Assembly (NCBI GenBank): GCA_934230115.1
Contig: CAKQEI010000028.1
Coordinates: 1 to 30,999, forward strand
DNA length: 30,999 nt
Direction of reading: 5' to 3'
DNA from: an uncultured Prevotella sp.
GTDB taxonomy: Bacteria; Bacteroidota; Bacteroidia; Bacteroidales; Bacteroidaceae
In this document: positions 19,258 through 28,478 of the stretch, in pieces
Layout of the letters: each line of letters starts with the position of its first letter
Position numbering within the stretch: the stretch's first letter is position 1
Notes under the pieces: model-generated
The model's input: the letters and a program-made list of their open reading frames with translations, nothing else
Told to the model about the DNA's origin: nothing
Databases searched by the model: none
Position numbers and translations under genes: made by a program

Positions 19258-19376
19258 CAGGGTTCAAACGTAGAGTTAAAAATGCGTAGAGCAAAATAGG
19301 AGAATAAAGTTAATAAAAAAACAGATAATAACCCTCCCTTCTATAAATAGAAGAGCAAAAACTAAGTTAAAGTAGA

Positions 19377-21305
19377 ATGAAACTATTCAGTTCCTTTTTC
19401 AATTGGTATTTCGGCAGAAATGCTTTGCCGTATTGGTGCATCGTGATATTCGATTTCGTGGTGTGTCTGTTTGGTGGTTTGTTCATCATGTGGCTTCGCA
19501 ACCCGATGTCATCTATGTTGGATTTTATGCCTCAGTTGTTGAATACCCTCCTCGTGTTTGGAGTTGGTAACGTTATTGGCTACCGTGTGTTCCATACCTA
19601 CTCAGGCATTCTGCGCTACTCACAGTTTGTCGATCTTCTTCGTGTAGTGTATGCGAGTGTCTTCTCTCTTGTATTGGCATTATGTTTCAACTATGTTGTG
19701 GTGAACTTTGGTTTGGACGAAACGTTCAAGCCTTTGACGGGCAGCATGGTAGTGGTTATCTATATTTTTACGGCAGCTCTTATGTGCTTTGCACGTGTGC
19801 TCATACGCACATTGTTTGAGAATATGCTCATCGGCAAGAATGCTAAGAATATCTTGATATATGGTACACACGCCGGAGCTATGGCTATGACAAGTGAGAT
19901 ACGCAATGTGAAGCCAGTGAAATACATCATCCGCGGATATATAGGCGACAGCAAGCCTCATTATAAAGAGCGAATGATGGGCAAGCGCATTTATTCCACA
20001 CATGAGGATTTGCTTTCAGTTATAAAGGAGCAGAATATCCAGGCTGTGATGGTAAGTCCGCTGAAGCAGGCTCTCTTCATGAAGAACCGAGAGTTTCAGG
20101 ACCTGCTTATCAATGCTGGAGTAAAAATATATGTAGCACAGAATGCTGAGTCGTGGAGCAAGCACCAGGATGTCAACGAGCACGTGCAGATGCGTGAGGT
20201 GAAGATTGAAGACTTGCTTCCGCGCGACGAGATACAGGTGGACATGGAGAAGGTGGGAGCTTTGCTTAGTGGCAAGAAGGTGCTCATCACAGGTTCTGCT
20301 GGTAGTATAGGCTCGGAGATGGTGCGTCAGATAGCCATCTACAAGCCTTCGGAGATGATGCTTATCGACCAGGCTGAGACACCTCAGCACGATGTGCGCC
20401 TGATGATGATGAAAGATTATCCCGAGATTCTTGCACACACTGTTGTGACAAGCATCTGCAAGAAAGACCGCATGGAGGAAATCTTCAGCACTTTCAAGCC
20501 TGATTATGTTTTCCATGCCGCTGCCTACAAGCATGTGCCTATGATGGAGGACAACCCAAGCGAGAGTGTACAGAACAACGTCTGGGGCACAAAGGTAATA
20601 GCCGACCTTAGCGTGAAGTACGGCGTTAAGAAGTTTGTGATGATTTCTACCGACAAGGCAGTCAATCCAACTAATGTAATGGGATGTTCTAAGCGAATCT
20701 GTGAGATTTACGTTCAGAGTCTCGACAAGGCTATTAAGGATGGTAAAGTAAAGGGTGTCACACAGTTTGTAACAACACGTTTCGGCAATGTGCTTGGTTC
20801 AAATGGCTCGGTGATTCCTTTGTTCCGCAAGCAGCTTGCAGCGGGAGGACCTCTCACCGTTACTCATCCTAAGATTATCCGTTTCTTCATGCTCATTCCT
20901 GAGGCATGTAAGTTGGTGCTTGAGGCTGGTACTCACGGCAAGGGTGGCGAGATATTCGTGTTCGATATGGGTGAGCCTGTACGTATCGCCGATCTTGCAA
21001 AGCGCATGATCTTGCTTAGTGGAGCAAAGAACGTGGAGATTAAGTACACTGGATTGCGCGAGGGTGAGAAGCTCTACGAGGAAGTGCTTAACGAGAACGA
21101 GAACACTCTTCCTTCATTCCACAAGAAGATTCGCATCGCTATGGTGCGCAGCTACGAGTATGAGGAAGCTGAGCGCGAGCTTGAGGAGCTTCGCGACATT
21201 GCCTCTAAGTACGATGATATGGAGACTGTGCGCAAGATGAAGGAGATTGTGCCTGAGTATGTCAGCAAGCATTCTCGTTACGAAGTACTCGACAAGAAGG
21301 ACTAA
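19377..21305 (+). CDS. CapD/FlaA1/PglF-like membrane nucleoside-diphosphate sugar dehydratase/epimerase
   Basis: A 642-residue enzyme with four N-terminal helices (about 15-150), a CoA-binding-like Rossmann domain (about 155-270), and a SDR-type catalytic domain. The NAD(P)-binding TGSAGSIG lies at 305-312, AAYKHVPMME is present, and Thr425, Asp426, Met435 and Lys439 (STDKAVNPTNVMGCSKR) occupy the catalytic sites; in the PglF group Met normally replaces the Tyr. Members convert UDP-GlcNAc to the 4-keto-6-deoxy sugar or an epimer for glycan or capsule synthesis. No glycosyltransferase genes are adjacent, so it acts away from a full capsule locus. The exact product is inference. Confidence 0.9.
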   Translation: MKLFSSFFNWYFGRNALPYWCIVIFDFVVCLFGGLFIMWLRNPMSSMLDFMPQLLNTLLVFGVGNVIGYRVFHTYSGILRYSQFVDLLRVVYASVFSLVLALCFNYVVVNFGLDETFKPLTGSMVVVIYIFTAALMCFARVLIRTLFENMLIGKNAKNILIYGTHAGAMAMTSEIRNVKPVKYIIRGYIGDSKPHYKERMMGKRIYSTHEDLLSVIKEQNIQAVMVSPLKQALFMKNREFQDLLINAGVKIYVAQNAESWSKHQDVNEHVQMREVKIEDLLPRDEIQVDMEKVGALLSGKKVLITGSAGSIGSEMVRQIAIYKPSEMMLIDQAETPQHDVRLMMMKDYPEILAHTVVTSICKKDRMEEIFSTFKPDYVFHAAAYKHVPMMEDNPSESVQNNVWGTKVIADLSVKYGVKKFVMISTDKAVNPTNVMGCSKRICEIYVQSLDKAIKDGKVKGVTQFVTTRFGNVLGSNGSVIPLFRKQLAAGGPLTVTHPKIIRFFMLIPEACKLVLEAGTHGKGGEIFVFDMGEPVRIADLAKRMILLSGAKNVEIKYTGLREGEKLYEEVLNENENTLPSFHKKIRIAMVRSYEYEEAERELEELRDIASKYDDMETVRKMKEIVPEYVSKHSRYEVLDKKD

Positions 21306-21331
21306 TTCTATACATTATTATAGTATCTGAG

Positions 21332-21391
21332 GCACTTGCCATGATGTTGCTTGCCGTAAGGCTGGTAGCATCGGGGCAAGTGCTTTTTTTT
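21332..21391 (+). terminator. Intrinsic terminator after the CapD-like gene
   Basis: GCACTTGCC (21332-21340) pairs perfectly with GGCAAGTGC (21375-21383), enclosing a partially self-paired 34-base loop, and is followed by eight T (21384-21391). It lies about 27 bases after the stop codon. Confidence 0.87.
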
Positions 21392-21454
21392 GTGTTCACC
21401 ATAATCTTGATAGTATTATCCCATAATACATAAAACCCTTAATCGGATAATTAG

Positions 21455-21462
21455 TAACTTTG
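21455..21462 (+). promoter_or_regulatory. -7 element of copA, 5 nt from its ATG
   Basis: TAACTTTG (21455-21462) exactly fits TAnnTTTG and is followed by 5 bases (CAAGC) and ATG at 21468. The likely transcription start is therefore at or beside the start codon. The arrangement mirrors the yeiH-like gene at 616-631. The -33 region is not well matched. Confidence 0.65.
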
Positions 21463-21467
21463 CAAGC

Positions 21468-23369
21468 ATGGAAAAGAAGATATTGCCCGTTATGGGTATG
21501 ATGTGCGCTGGATGTAGCGCAAATGTTGAGCGCAAGCTCAAGGCTATTGACGGAATAAAGACGGTGGCGGTGTCGCTGCCTGGTCGCACCGTAATGGTGG
21601 AATACGACGAAAAGCAAGTCACACCTGCCGACATGAAGCAGGTTATCGACTCTGCCGGCTACGAGCTTATAATCGACGAGGACACACGTGTCGACGCACT
21701 TGAAAAGAACAGCTACCGGTTGTTGTTGAAGCGAATGTCGCTGTCGTGGCTCTTCTCTTTGCTCACGATGTCGGTGTCGATGGGGTGGATAGCTGTGGGA
21801 GGTCGCGATGCGGCCAATCAGACAATGCTCATCATTTCGCTGGTCAACATCATCTATTGCGGCAGACAGTTCTATGTTAACGCATGGCGACAGCTTATGC
21901 ACCGTTCTGCCAACATGGACACACTTGTTGCCATGTCCACCATGATATCATTTCTCTTCAGCGTGTTCAACACCTTTTGGGGCGACAGCTTTTGGGGAAA
22001 GCGTGGCATAGAGTGGCACACCTACTACGATGCCTCGGTTATGATTATCACCTTTGTGCTTACAGGTCGCTCGCTTGAGGAGCGTGCCAAGAAGTCTACG
22101 GCTTCTGCCATACGCTCGCTAATGGGGCTTGTGCCCAAGCAAGCCCATGTTGTAAGTTTTGATAGTGTGAATGATGTGCCCATAGCAGCAGTGGGCGTGG
22201 GCGACATTGTCGAGGTGCGCAGAGGCGAGAAGGTGCCAGTCGACGGCACTGTAAGCGAGGGTGAGGGTTATGTCGACGAGTCGATGATTTCGGGTGAGCC
22301 AGTGCCTGTGGTCAAGCATAAAGGCTGCCGTTTGCTTGCTGGCACAGTTGTGAGCGAGGGTGTTTTGCGTTTCCGTGCCGAGCAGGTAGGGCGCAAGACA
22401 ATGCTTTCCAATATCATACGCACAGTTCAAGAGGCTCAAAGCTCCAAGGCACCCGTACAGAGTGTTGTCGACAAGATGGCTCTTGTGTTTGTGCCATGTG
22501 TGTTGGGCATTTCTCTGCTCACGTTTGTCGTGTGGTTTATGGTTGGAGGCGACTCCATGTTGCCCCAGGCTCTGCTCTCGGCAGTATCGGTGCTTGTGAT
22601 AGCCTGTCCGTGTGCCATGGGCTTGGCTACGCCTACTGCACTCATGGTTGGCATAGGCAAGGCGGCTCAGAAAGGCATACTTGTGAAGGACGCTACCGCT
22701 GTAGAGCAGTTGTGCAAGGTGGATGCTCTCGTTATCGACAAGACAGGCACACTCACCATACCAAATAAGAATGTTGATTTCAAGTCGTCGGAGAGTATTG
22801 CGCTTGAGGATCGTGAACAGTTGAAGCCTCATGCCGTCGAGGCCATCAGCCTATTGCGCCAGCGTGGCATAGAGGTGTGGATGATGAGTGGCGACAAGGA
22901 GGAGGCTGCCGCTTATTGGGCTAAGAAGGCAGGCATAAGCAACTGGAAGAGCTGTTGCATGCCACAGGACAAGGAGAATATTGTGCGCCAGTTGCAATCG
23001 CAAGGCAGAAAGGTTGCGATGGTAGGCGATGGCATCAACGATTCGCAGGCACTTGCCATAGCCGACGTAAGCATAGCAATGGGGCGTGGCACCGATGTTG
23101 CGATGGATGTGGCACAAGTGACACTTATGGGTGATGACCTGCGTCGCATAGTCGATGCCTGCATGTTGTCGCGTCATACAGTAGGCATGATTCGCCAAAA
23201 TCTTTTCTGGGCATTCGTGTATAATATAATATGTATACCGTTGGCTGCAGGATTGCCACGCGCCTTTGGCTTTGACTTCCAGATAACGCCAATGTGGGCA
23301 AGTGGGCTCATGGCCATGTCGAGTGTGAGCGTAGTGACGAATAGTCTGAGGCTTAAGTTGCTCAAGTAG
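21468..23369 (+). CDS. copA: Copper-type P1B ATPase with a severely shortened nucleotide-binding region
   Basis: A 633-residue inner-membrane protein. Order: heavy-metal domain (1-70) with MCAGC (Cys13, Cys16), two helices plus the paired helices before the A domain with SGEPVPV, the CPC motif (Cys380-Pro-Cys382) in a membrane helix, the phosphorylation motif DKTGT (Asp424), SGD (Asp476), GDGIND (Gly520) and AMGRGTDVAM, and the final two helices. CPC with a CxxC domain marks a Cu+ exporter. From Asp424 to the SGD Asp is only about 53 residues, where a normal P1B pump has over 110 containing the HP motif. The ATP-binding N domain is therefore largely missing, though the frame is open and all other motifs intact. 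Pump activity is uncertain. Confidence 0.88.
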   Translation: MEKKILPVMGMMCAGCSANVERKLKAIDGIKTVAVSLPGRTVMVEYDEKQVTPADMKQVIDSAGYELIIDEDTRVDALEKNSYRLLLKRMSLSWLFSLLTMSVSMGWIAVGGRDAANQTMLIISLVNIIYCGRQFYVNAWRQLMHRSANMDTLVAMSTMISFLFSVFNTFWGDSFWGKRGIEWHTYYDASVMIITFVLTGRSLEERAKKSTASAIRSLMGLVPKQAHVVSFDSVNDVPIAAVGVGDIVEVRRGEKVPVDGTVSEGEGYVDESMISGEPVPVVKHKGCRLLAGTVVSEGVLRFRAEQVGRKTMLSNIIRTVQEAQSSKAPVQSVVDKMALVFVPCVLGISLLTFVVWFMVGGDSMLPQALLSAVSVLVIACPCAMGLATPTALMVGIGKAAQKGILVKDATAVEQLCKVDALVIDKTGTLTIPNKNVDFKSSESIALEDREQLKPHAVEAISLLRQRGIEVWMMSGDKEEAAAYWAKKAGISNWKSCCMPQDKENIVRQLQSQGRKVAMVGDGINDSQALAIADVSIAMGRGTDVAMDVAQVTLMGDDLRRIVDACMLSRHTVGMIRQNLFWAFVYNIICIPLAAGLPRAFGFDFQITPMWASGLMAMSSVSVVTNSLRLKLLK

Positions 23370-23473
23370 GCAGGCTGTAATATATCATCTTAGGGCGTCC
23401 GTCAGTTGATAGACTAAAATGTTAGTTGGGTGACAGAAAAAAGTATAATTACTTAAAAGGCAATTTAATATTA

Positions 23474-23515
23474 ATATAAACCCGAGTTTATTATATAATA
23501 AACTCGGGTTTATAT
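23474..23515. repeat. Perfect 42-nt palindrome upstream of susC-like gene
   Basis: Bases 23474-23494 and 23495-23515 are exact reverse complements (21-bp arms, no loop), with ACCCGAGTTTATTAT as core of each arm. It begins 104 bases after the copA stop and ends about 95 bases before the susC-like -7 element. Neither side carries a T-run, so a normal terminator is unlikely; an operator or mRNA 3' end structure is possible. Confidence 0.8.
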
Positions 23516-23609
23516 AATAATAAATGCTGAAGTATTATAGGATACAGAATTGTGTATTTTTTTGTGAAAAATAATGTTGCTTTTTTTAAAATTATTCAAC
23601 ATTAATTTG

Positions 23610-23617
23610 TAACTTTG
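23610..23617 (+). promoter_or_regulatory. -7 element of the susCD-like operon
   Basis: TAACTTTG (23610-23617) exactly fits TAnnTTTG and lies 29 bases before the ATG at 23647. No convincing -33 TTTG at the right distance (an 7-T stretch at 23581-23587 occupies the spot). It argues that the TTG at 23623, giving a longer frame, is not the start. Confidence 0.6.
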
Positions 23618-23646
23618 CATTTTTGGCGTATCCCCATTATACTATA

Positions 23647-26600
23647 ATGAGAAATAAGATAAATAAATTGAATGAAAGTAAGTGGCTGCCATTGTGTTCA
23701 GGCCTGCTTATTCTTCCCATGGTGGCGCAAGCCCAAATTGGCGACACCATAGTTTTAAATCGCACTATCGACGAGATTGTTGTTCAGACAGCCTACGGCT
23801 CGGCAAGAAAGTCTACACTTACCGGTGCCATTAGTCAAGTAGAGAGCAAGGACATTGCTAAACGTCCAGTATCAAACGTTACTTCAGCGTTGGAAGGAGT
23901 TGTTTCCGGCGTTCAAGTAAGCAGCACTTATGGTCAGCCGGGTGAAATACCTTTGGTGAACATTCGCGGCATAGGAACCGTGAATGGAACCATCGTACCA
24001 TTATACGTGCTCGACGGAGTGCCTTTCTCGGGCAACATAACCGACCTTAATCCCAACGACATTGAGAGTATAACCGTGCTTAAAGACGCAGCGTCGTGTG
24101 CCCTTTATGGCAACCGTGCCTCCAACGGAGTTATACTTATCACCACAAAACATGGCAAGGGGGGGCGTGTGAGCGTGGATTTCAGTGCTAAGTTTGGCTC
24201 TTATTCTCAAGGTATGAAAGACTACAAGCGACTCGAAGTTCGACAGTTTATGAATGCCAGTTGGCTCGACTATCGCAACTCTCTCGCCACAGGCACCAAT
24301 GCCATGACCATTGCCGACGCTTCAAAATACGCTTCGGAGAACATTATCGGCTCATACCTGAAACTTAATATCTTCAACAAGTCAGACAATCAGCTCTTCG
24401 ACAACGACGGCTTGCTCGTTGGCGACGCTAATGTGCTGTCTGGTTATGCCGAAGACCTTGACTGGCTCGACCAGGCCACGCGCAACGGATTCCGTCAGGA
24501 ATACAATGTCAGTGCAAGCCAAAGCTCTGAGCGCAGCGACGGCTATTACTCAGCAGCCTATCTCAAGGAGGAAGGCTACGTGAAGAATTCTGGATTCGAG
24601 CGTCTCAACGGACGTGCTGTGCAGAACTTCCGCCCTACCAACTGGCTTAAGACAGGCTTCACGGTTATGGGCTCTCACCAGAAGCAGAACGTCACATCAG
24701 GCAAGACTCAGAACGGTTACGGCAATGTGTTCTTCTACAGTCGCTATATGGCTCCTATATATCCCGTGCATCTTCATGCCACCGATGGAAGTTACTTGCT
24801 CGATGCTATGGGCAATCGTCAGTACGACACTGGCTTTGACGGCGACCGTGTTACGCGTGACCAATACGCCGGACGTCATCTTATTTGGGAGAATGAGCTT
24901 AACCGCAACTTTATCGACCGCGACGTAATGCGTGGCTCAGCTTATGCTACTGTTCGTTTCCTTGATGGTTTCTCGCTCACGGTGAATGCCGACGGAAGCA
25001 TCAACGACCAGAAGAATACCGTTTACTATAACGCAAAGATTGGCGAGGGTTCAGGCTCAAATGGTATCATACAGCAAACAAACTACAAGTCGAAGACTTA
25101 CACCTTGCAGGAGCAACTCGCGTGGAGCCACAGTTTTGGCGGCCACGACATCAATGTGCTCATAGGACATGAGAACTACGACTATTCATACGACTATCGA
25201 TTGAACGAGAAGACCAACCAGACTTTTGAGGGCAACTTGTCATTGTCTAACTTCTCTACAACTGGCAGCATCACGGGCTACACGGTGAAATACCGTACCG
25301 AAAGCTACCTCGGACGTGTGCGCTACAACTATCTCGACCGCTATAATGTTGAGGCTTCGTATCGTCGCGACGGCACATCACGCTTCTCCAAGGACAGCCG
25401 ATGGGGCAACTTTGGCAGCGTTGGAGCCAACTGGATTGTGTCGAAAGAGGCTTTCATGCAGAATGTAGACTGGGTGGACTTCCTTAAGCTTCGCGCCGAC
25501 TACGGTCAGGTGGGTAATGACGCAGCGGCTGGCTACTATGCCTACATGTCGCTCTACAAGCTTTACGGCAGAGCCGATGAGCCGTCCTATTGGATAGGTC
25601 AGCTTGGCAACAACAACTTGAAGTGGGAGACAAGCCAATCATTTGGCGTGGCTGCTGAGGCTCGTATGTTCAACCGTTGGAACCTGAGTGTGGAATATTT
25701 CGACAAGCGCACTAAGGACCTTCTGTTCAATGTATACTTGCCCTTGTCGGCAGGAAGTACAAGCGGATTTTCACAGGGCAAGCCCATCGAGCCAAGCATA
25801 CTCAATAATATAGGCACAATGTCCAACCGCGGCATCGAGATAAATACAGATGTGGATATATTCAAAAGCGGCGACTGGACTGTGAATTTCAGTGCCAACG
25901 CCACTTTCAGTAAGAACAAGGTGTTGAAACTGCCTGAACAGAACAAGGAAGGCATTTTGGTGCCTGCCACTCCAACAAGTCCGCTGCCCTACAAGATAGA
26001 GGAGGGACGCAGCATGTACAACTTCTACACCTACACCTTTGCAGGTGTCGACCAGCTCACAGGCAACTCGCTCTATAAGGCCAACCTCGACGACTACTAC
26101 GTTAAGGGTGCCGACGGCAACATTGTAGCAGGCAATGCCGAGGGAGCCGACATGACAGCCATGGTGACAGAGATTGGTGGCAAATATTATGTCAACAACA
26201 CTACCTATGCCATGAAGGAGTATCATGGCTCGGCCCTGCCTAAGGTGTATGGCAGTTTCAGTCCGACAGTCAGCTACAAGTCGCTCACAGTTTCGGCTCT
26301 GTTCACATTCTCGCTCGGCGGAAAAGTCTACGACAATGTCTACCGCACACTTATGTCCACTACAGGCACACCAACCAACCTGCACAAGGACATACTGAAC
26401 TCATGGACTTCTGCTCCAGAGGGAATGACAGCGGAGTCGGCCGACCGACTCGACCCTAACGGCATACCGCAGATCAACAACAAGCTCTCGCAGTATAACA
26501 ATGCGGAGTCGTCGCGCTGGCTTGTGAGTGCCAGCTATCTGGTGTTGAAGAATCTTTATGCCAGCTATTCATTGCCCACGGCATGGACACGCACCGTGGG

Positions 26601-26754
26601 ATTGCAGAATGTGCGACTCAACCTCTCATGCGAGAATCTCTTCACCCTCACCAAGCGACAGGGAATGAATCCGCAGCAGAGTTTCTCGGGAGCACAGCTC
26701 AACTATCTCGTCACTCCGAGAATCGTCACTGTGGGTGTGGATGTAAAGTTCTAA
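23647..26754 (+). CDS. SusC-like TonB-dependent outer-membrane receptor
   Basis: A 1035-residue outer-membrane transporter. It has a signal peptide (1 to about 30, ending VAQA), a TonB-box-like DEIVVQTAYGSA, the plug (about 50-170) with PLYVLDGVPFSGN and SITVLKDAASCALYGNRASNGVILITTK, then a large beta barrel ending TVGVDVKF. The short N-terminus lacks the carboxypeptidase-regulatory-like domain that usually comes before the plug of SusC proteins. Start 23647 is chosen as the first ATG after the promoter. A SusD partner follows after a 30-base gap. No polysaccharide-degrading genes are near, so the substrate is unknown. Confidence 0.95.
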   Translation: MRNKINKLNESKWLPLCSGLLILPMVAQAQIGDTIVLNRTIDEIVVQTAYGSARKSTLTGAISQVESKDIAKRPVSNVTSALEGVVSGVQVSSTYGQPGEIPLVNIRGIGTVNGTIVPLYVLDGVPFSGNITDLNPNDIESITVLKDAASCALYGNRASNGVILITTKHGKGGRVSVDFSAKFGSYSQGMKDYKRLEVRQFMNASWLDYRNSLATGTNAMTIADASKYASENIIGSYLKLNIFNKSDNQLFDNDGLLVGDANVLSGYAEDLDWLDQATRNGFRQEYNVSASQSSERSDGYYSAAYLKEEGYVKNSGFERLNGRAVQNFRPTNWLKTGFTVMGSHQKQNVTSGKTQNGYGNVFFYSRYMAPIYPVHLHATDGSYLLDAMGNRQYDTGFDGDRVTRDQYAGRHLIWENELNRNFIDRDVMRGSAYATVRFLDGFSLTVNADGSINDQKNTVYYNAKIGEGSGSNGIIQQTNYKSKTYTLQEQLAWSHSFGGHDINVLIGHENYDYSYDYRLNEKTNQTFEGNLSLSNFSTTGSITGYTVKYRTESYLGRVRYNYLDRYNVEASYRRDGTSRFSKDSRWGNFGSVGANWIVSKEAFMQNVDWVDFLKLRADYGQVGNDAAAGYYAYMSLYKLYGRADEPSYWIGQLGNNNLKWETSQSFGVAAEARMFNRWNLSVEYFDKRTKDLLFNVYLPLSAGSTSGFSQGKPIEPSILNNIGTMSNRGIEINTDVDIFKSGDWTVNFSANATFSKNKVLKLPEQNKEGILVPATPTSPLPYKIEEGRSMYNFYTYTFAGVDQLTGNSLYKANLDDYYVKGADGNIVAGNAEGADMTAMVTEIGGKYYVNNTTYAMKEYHGSALPKVYGSFSPTVSYKSLTVSALFTFSLGGKVYDNVYRTLMSTTGTPTNLHKDILNSWTSAPEGMTAESADRLDPNGIPQINNKLSQYNNAESSRWLVSASYLVLKNLYASYSLPTAWTRTVGLQNVRLNLSCENLFTLTKRQGMNPQQSFSGAQLNYLVTPRIVTVGVDVKF

Positions 26755-26784
26755 TGTGTGACACAACAATATAAAGAAATCAAA

Positions 26785-28341
26785 ATGAAGAAATTAATAT
26801 ACAGTGTTGTTGCGCTTTGTCTTGGCGCATCGTTGGCATCATGCAGCAGCGATTATCTCGACCTCTATCCCGACAATTCAACAGGTCCTAACGTGATATT
26901 CGCAACCACAGAGAATGCACAGCTTGCTGTGAACGGCATGACGCGACTCATGAGCCAGCAATATCAGGGTTTCAACCAGTGGTTCAACGGTGAGGGCACC
27001 ATAAAGACTCTTTATGGCAACTTCACCGGCAACGACTACCATCGCCTCTACAACAATTCGGGCATGGCTGCCATTGCCAATGGTTCCAACTCGCAGAACT
27101 CATCGTCGATCTACGACTATTATCCGTGGTTCTACTACTATCAGCTTATCAGCAACGCCAACTCTATTATAATGCACATTGATGAGGCGCAAGGCACAGA
27201 GCAGGACCGCGCTTTTGTCAAGGCTGAGGCTCTTACATTCCGTGCCTACAGCTATTCACAATTGCTGCAAATCTACGGCAAACGATGGATGGACAGCAAC
27301 AATGGTGCTACGCGTGGCGTTGTGCTGCGTCTTGACGAGTCGAAAGGCAACATGCCTTTGTCTACTCTCGCCGACTGCTACACACAGATTTACAAGGATC
27401 TCGACGAGGCTGTGCGACTCTTTACCCTTTCTGGTAAGAAACGTCCTTCGGGCAATAATCATCTGCCCAATCTCAATGCGGCTTACGCTGTGTATGCTCG
27501 TGCCGCCATCAATCGCGAGGACTGGGCGACAGCAGCCAAATATGCAGCCTTGGCTCGCCAGGGCTATCCGCTCATGACCAATGATGAATATAAGGAAGGT
27601 TTCAACACTCCCAACAGCGAGTGGATATGGAGCGTTTACAGTTCTAAGCAGGAGAGTCTGTACTTCTATCAGTATTTCGCCTACGAAGGATCCAACTCAA
27701 GCTCGTCTACTTGGTCGAAACGTCCGGCTGCCATAAGCAAGGAACTCTACGACCGGATTCCGTCTACCGACCTTCGCCGCGACCTCTTTCTCGACCCCAA
27801 GACCGATGACTATAATGCTGCGTCGAGTGCTGCCGGTGCTGAGCTTACATCACGTGCCCGCAATGAATATGGCGACCGCCTATACGAGAAGTCGTCGATA
27901 TTCGCCTTTATGCAGCTAAAGCAGATGACTAAGGTGCAGCCTGGAGTGGGCGAGATGAATCTTTTCCGCTCGGCTGAGATGTATTTGATTGAGGCTGAGG
28001 CTGATTGTCACTTGAACAAGGAGGCTGACGCACGCCGTTTGCTCATAGAACTTAACAATGCGTCAGGCAGAAATCCTGAATACACATGTGATAAGTCGGG
28101 CAGCGAACTGCTTGAGGAGGTGCGCCTTTACACCCGTATCGAACTATGGGGCGAGGGTCGCGACTGGTTCAACTATAAGCGTTGGGGACTGCCCATTGTG
28201 CGTCATTCTTCAGCTCAGGGAGGAAGTTTCCTTCAGGTGTTTGCCGGAACAATCGCTCCAGATGCCAACAATGGTTGGACATGGGTCGTGCCAAGCAAGG
28301 AAATAGACTATAATTCGGATGTTCTCGGAAACGAGAAATAA
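26785..28341 (+). CDS. SusD-like/RagB nutrient-binding lipoprotein
   Basis: A 518-residue surface lipoprotein that forms a lid on the SusC-like barrel. The lipobox is LASC (Cys20), followed by DYLDLYPDNS typical of SusD N-termini. The TPR-like helical core has VKAEALTFRAYSYSQLLQIYG (residues about 140-160), NAAYAVYARAAINREDW, FRSAEMYLIEAEADCHL, and the late RIELWGEGRDWFNYKRWG. All four are standard. Start 26785 is the first ATG of the frame. It ends the operon and is followed by a strong hairpin. It has no extra carbohydrate-binding enzyme nearby. Confidence 0.95.
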   Translation: MKKLIYSVVALCLGASLASCSSDYLDLYPDNSTGPNVIFATTENAQLAVNGMTRLMSQQYQGFNQWFNGEGTIKTLYGNFTGNDYHRLYNNSGMAAIANGSNSQNSSSIYDYYPWFYYYQLISNANSIIMHIDEAQGTEQDRAFVKAEALTFRAYSYSQLLQIYGKRWMDSNNGATRGVVLRLDESKGNMPLSTLADCYTQIYKDLDEAVRLFTLSGKKRPSGNNHLPNLNAAYAVYARAAINREDWATAAKYAALARQGYPLMTNDEYKEGFNTPNSEWIWSVYSSKQESLYFYQYFAYEGSNSSSSTWSKRPAAISKELYDRIPSTDLRRDLFLDPKTDDYNAASSAAGAELTSRARNEYGDRLYEKSSIFAFMQLKQMTKVQPGVGEMNLFRSAEMYLIEAEADCHLNKEADARRLLIELNNASGRNPEYTCDKSGSELLEEVRLYTRIELWGEGRDWFNYKRWGLPIVRHSSAQGGSFLQVFAGTIAPDANNGWTWVVPSKEIDYNSDVLGNEK

Positions 28342-28347
28342 AAAGTA

Positions 28348-28427
28348 AAGGGAGTTAAGAAGTTAAGCCAATGTTTTTTCACTCATTTTAGTGTAAAAAG
28401 CCAATGGCTTAACTTCTTAACTCCCTT
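28348..28427. terminator. Terminator with nested hairpins after the susD-like gene
   Basis: Bases 28348-28370 and 28405-28427 form a perfect 23-bp stem. The 34-base loop holds a second stem in which CACT (28380-28383) pairs with AGTG (28390-28393), flanked by a T-run and an A-run. TTTTG follows on the plus strand. The stem contains GGAGTTAAGAAGTT as at 1741-1784, so the two sites share a repeat. It ends 51 bases before the opposite-strand gene and may serve both directions. Confidence 0.85.
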
Positions 28428-28478
28428 TTGTTTATTGACTTATGAACTTGCTAAAGTATTAAGTACAATACATAAAAA

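Noticed and set aside
23623..23646. TTG 23623 as start of the SusC-like gene
   Set aside because: It is 5 bases after the -7 element and would add eight residues before a normal signal peptide; ATG 23647 is better.
26758..26784. GTG 26758 as start of the SusD-like gene
   Set aside because: It adds nine residues before a standard lipoprotein signal peptide; ATG 26785 places the lipobox normally.
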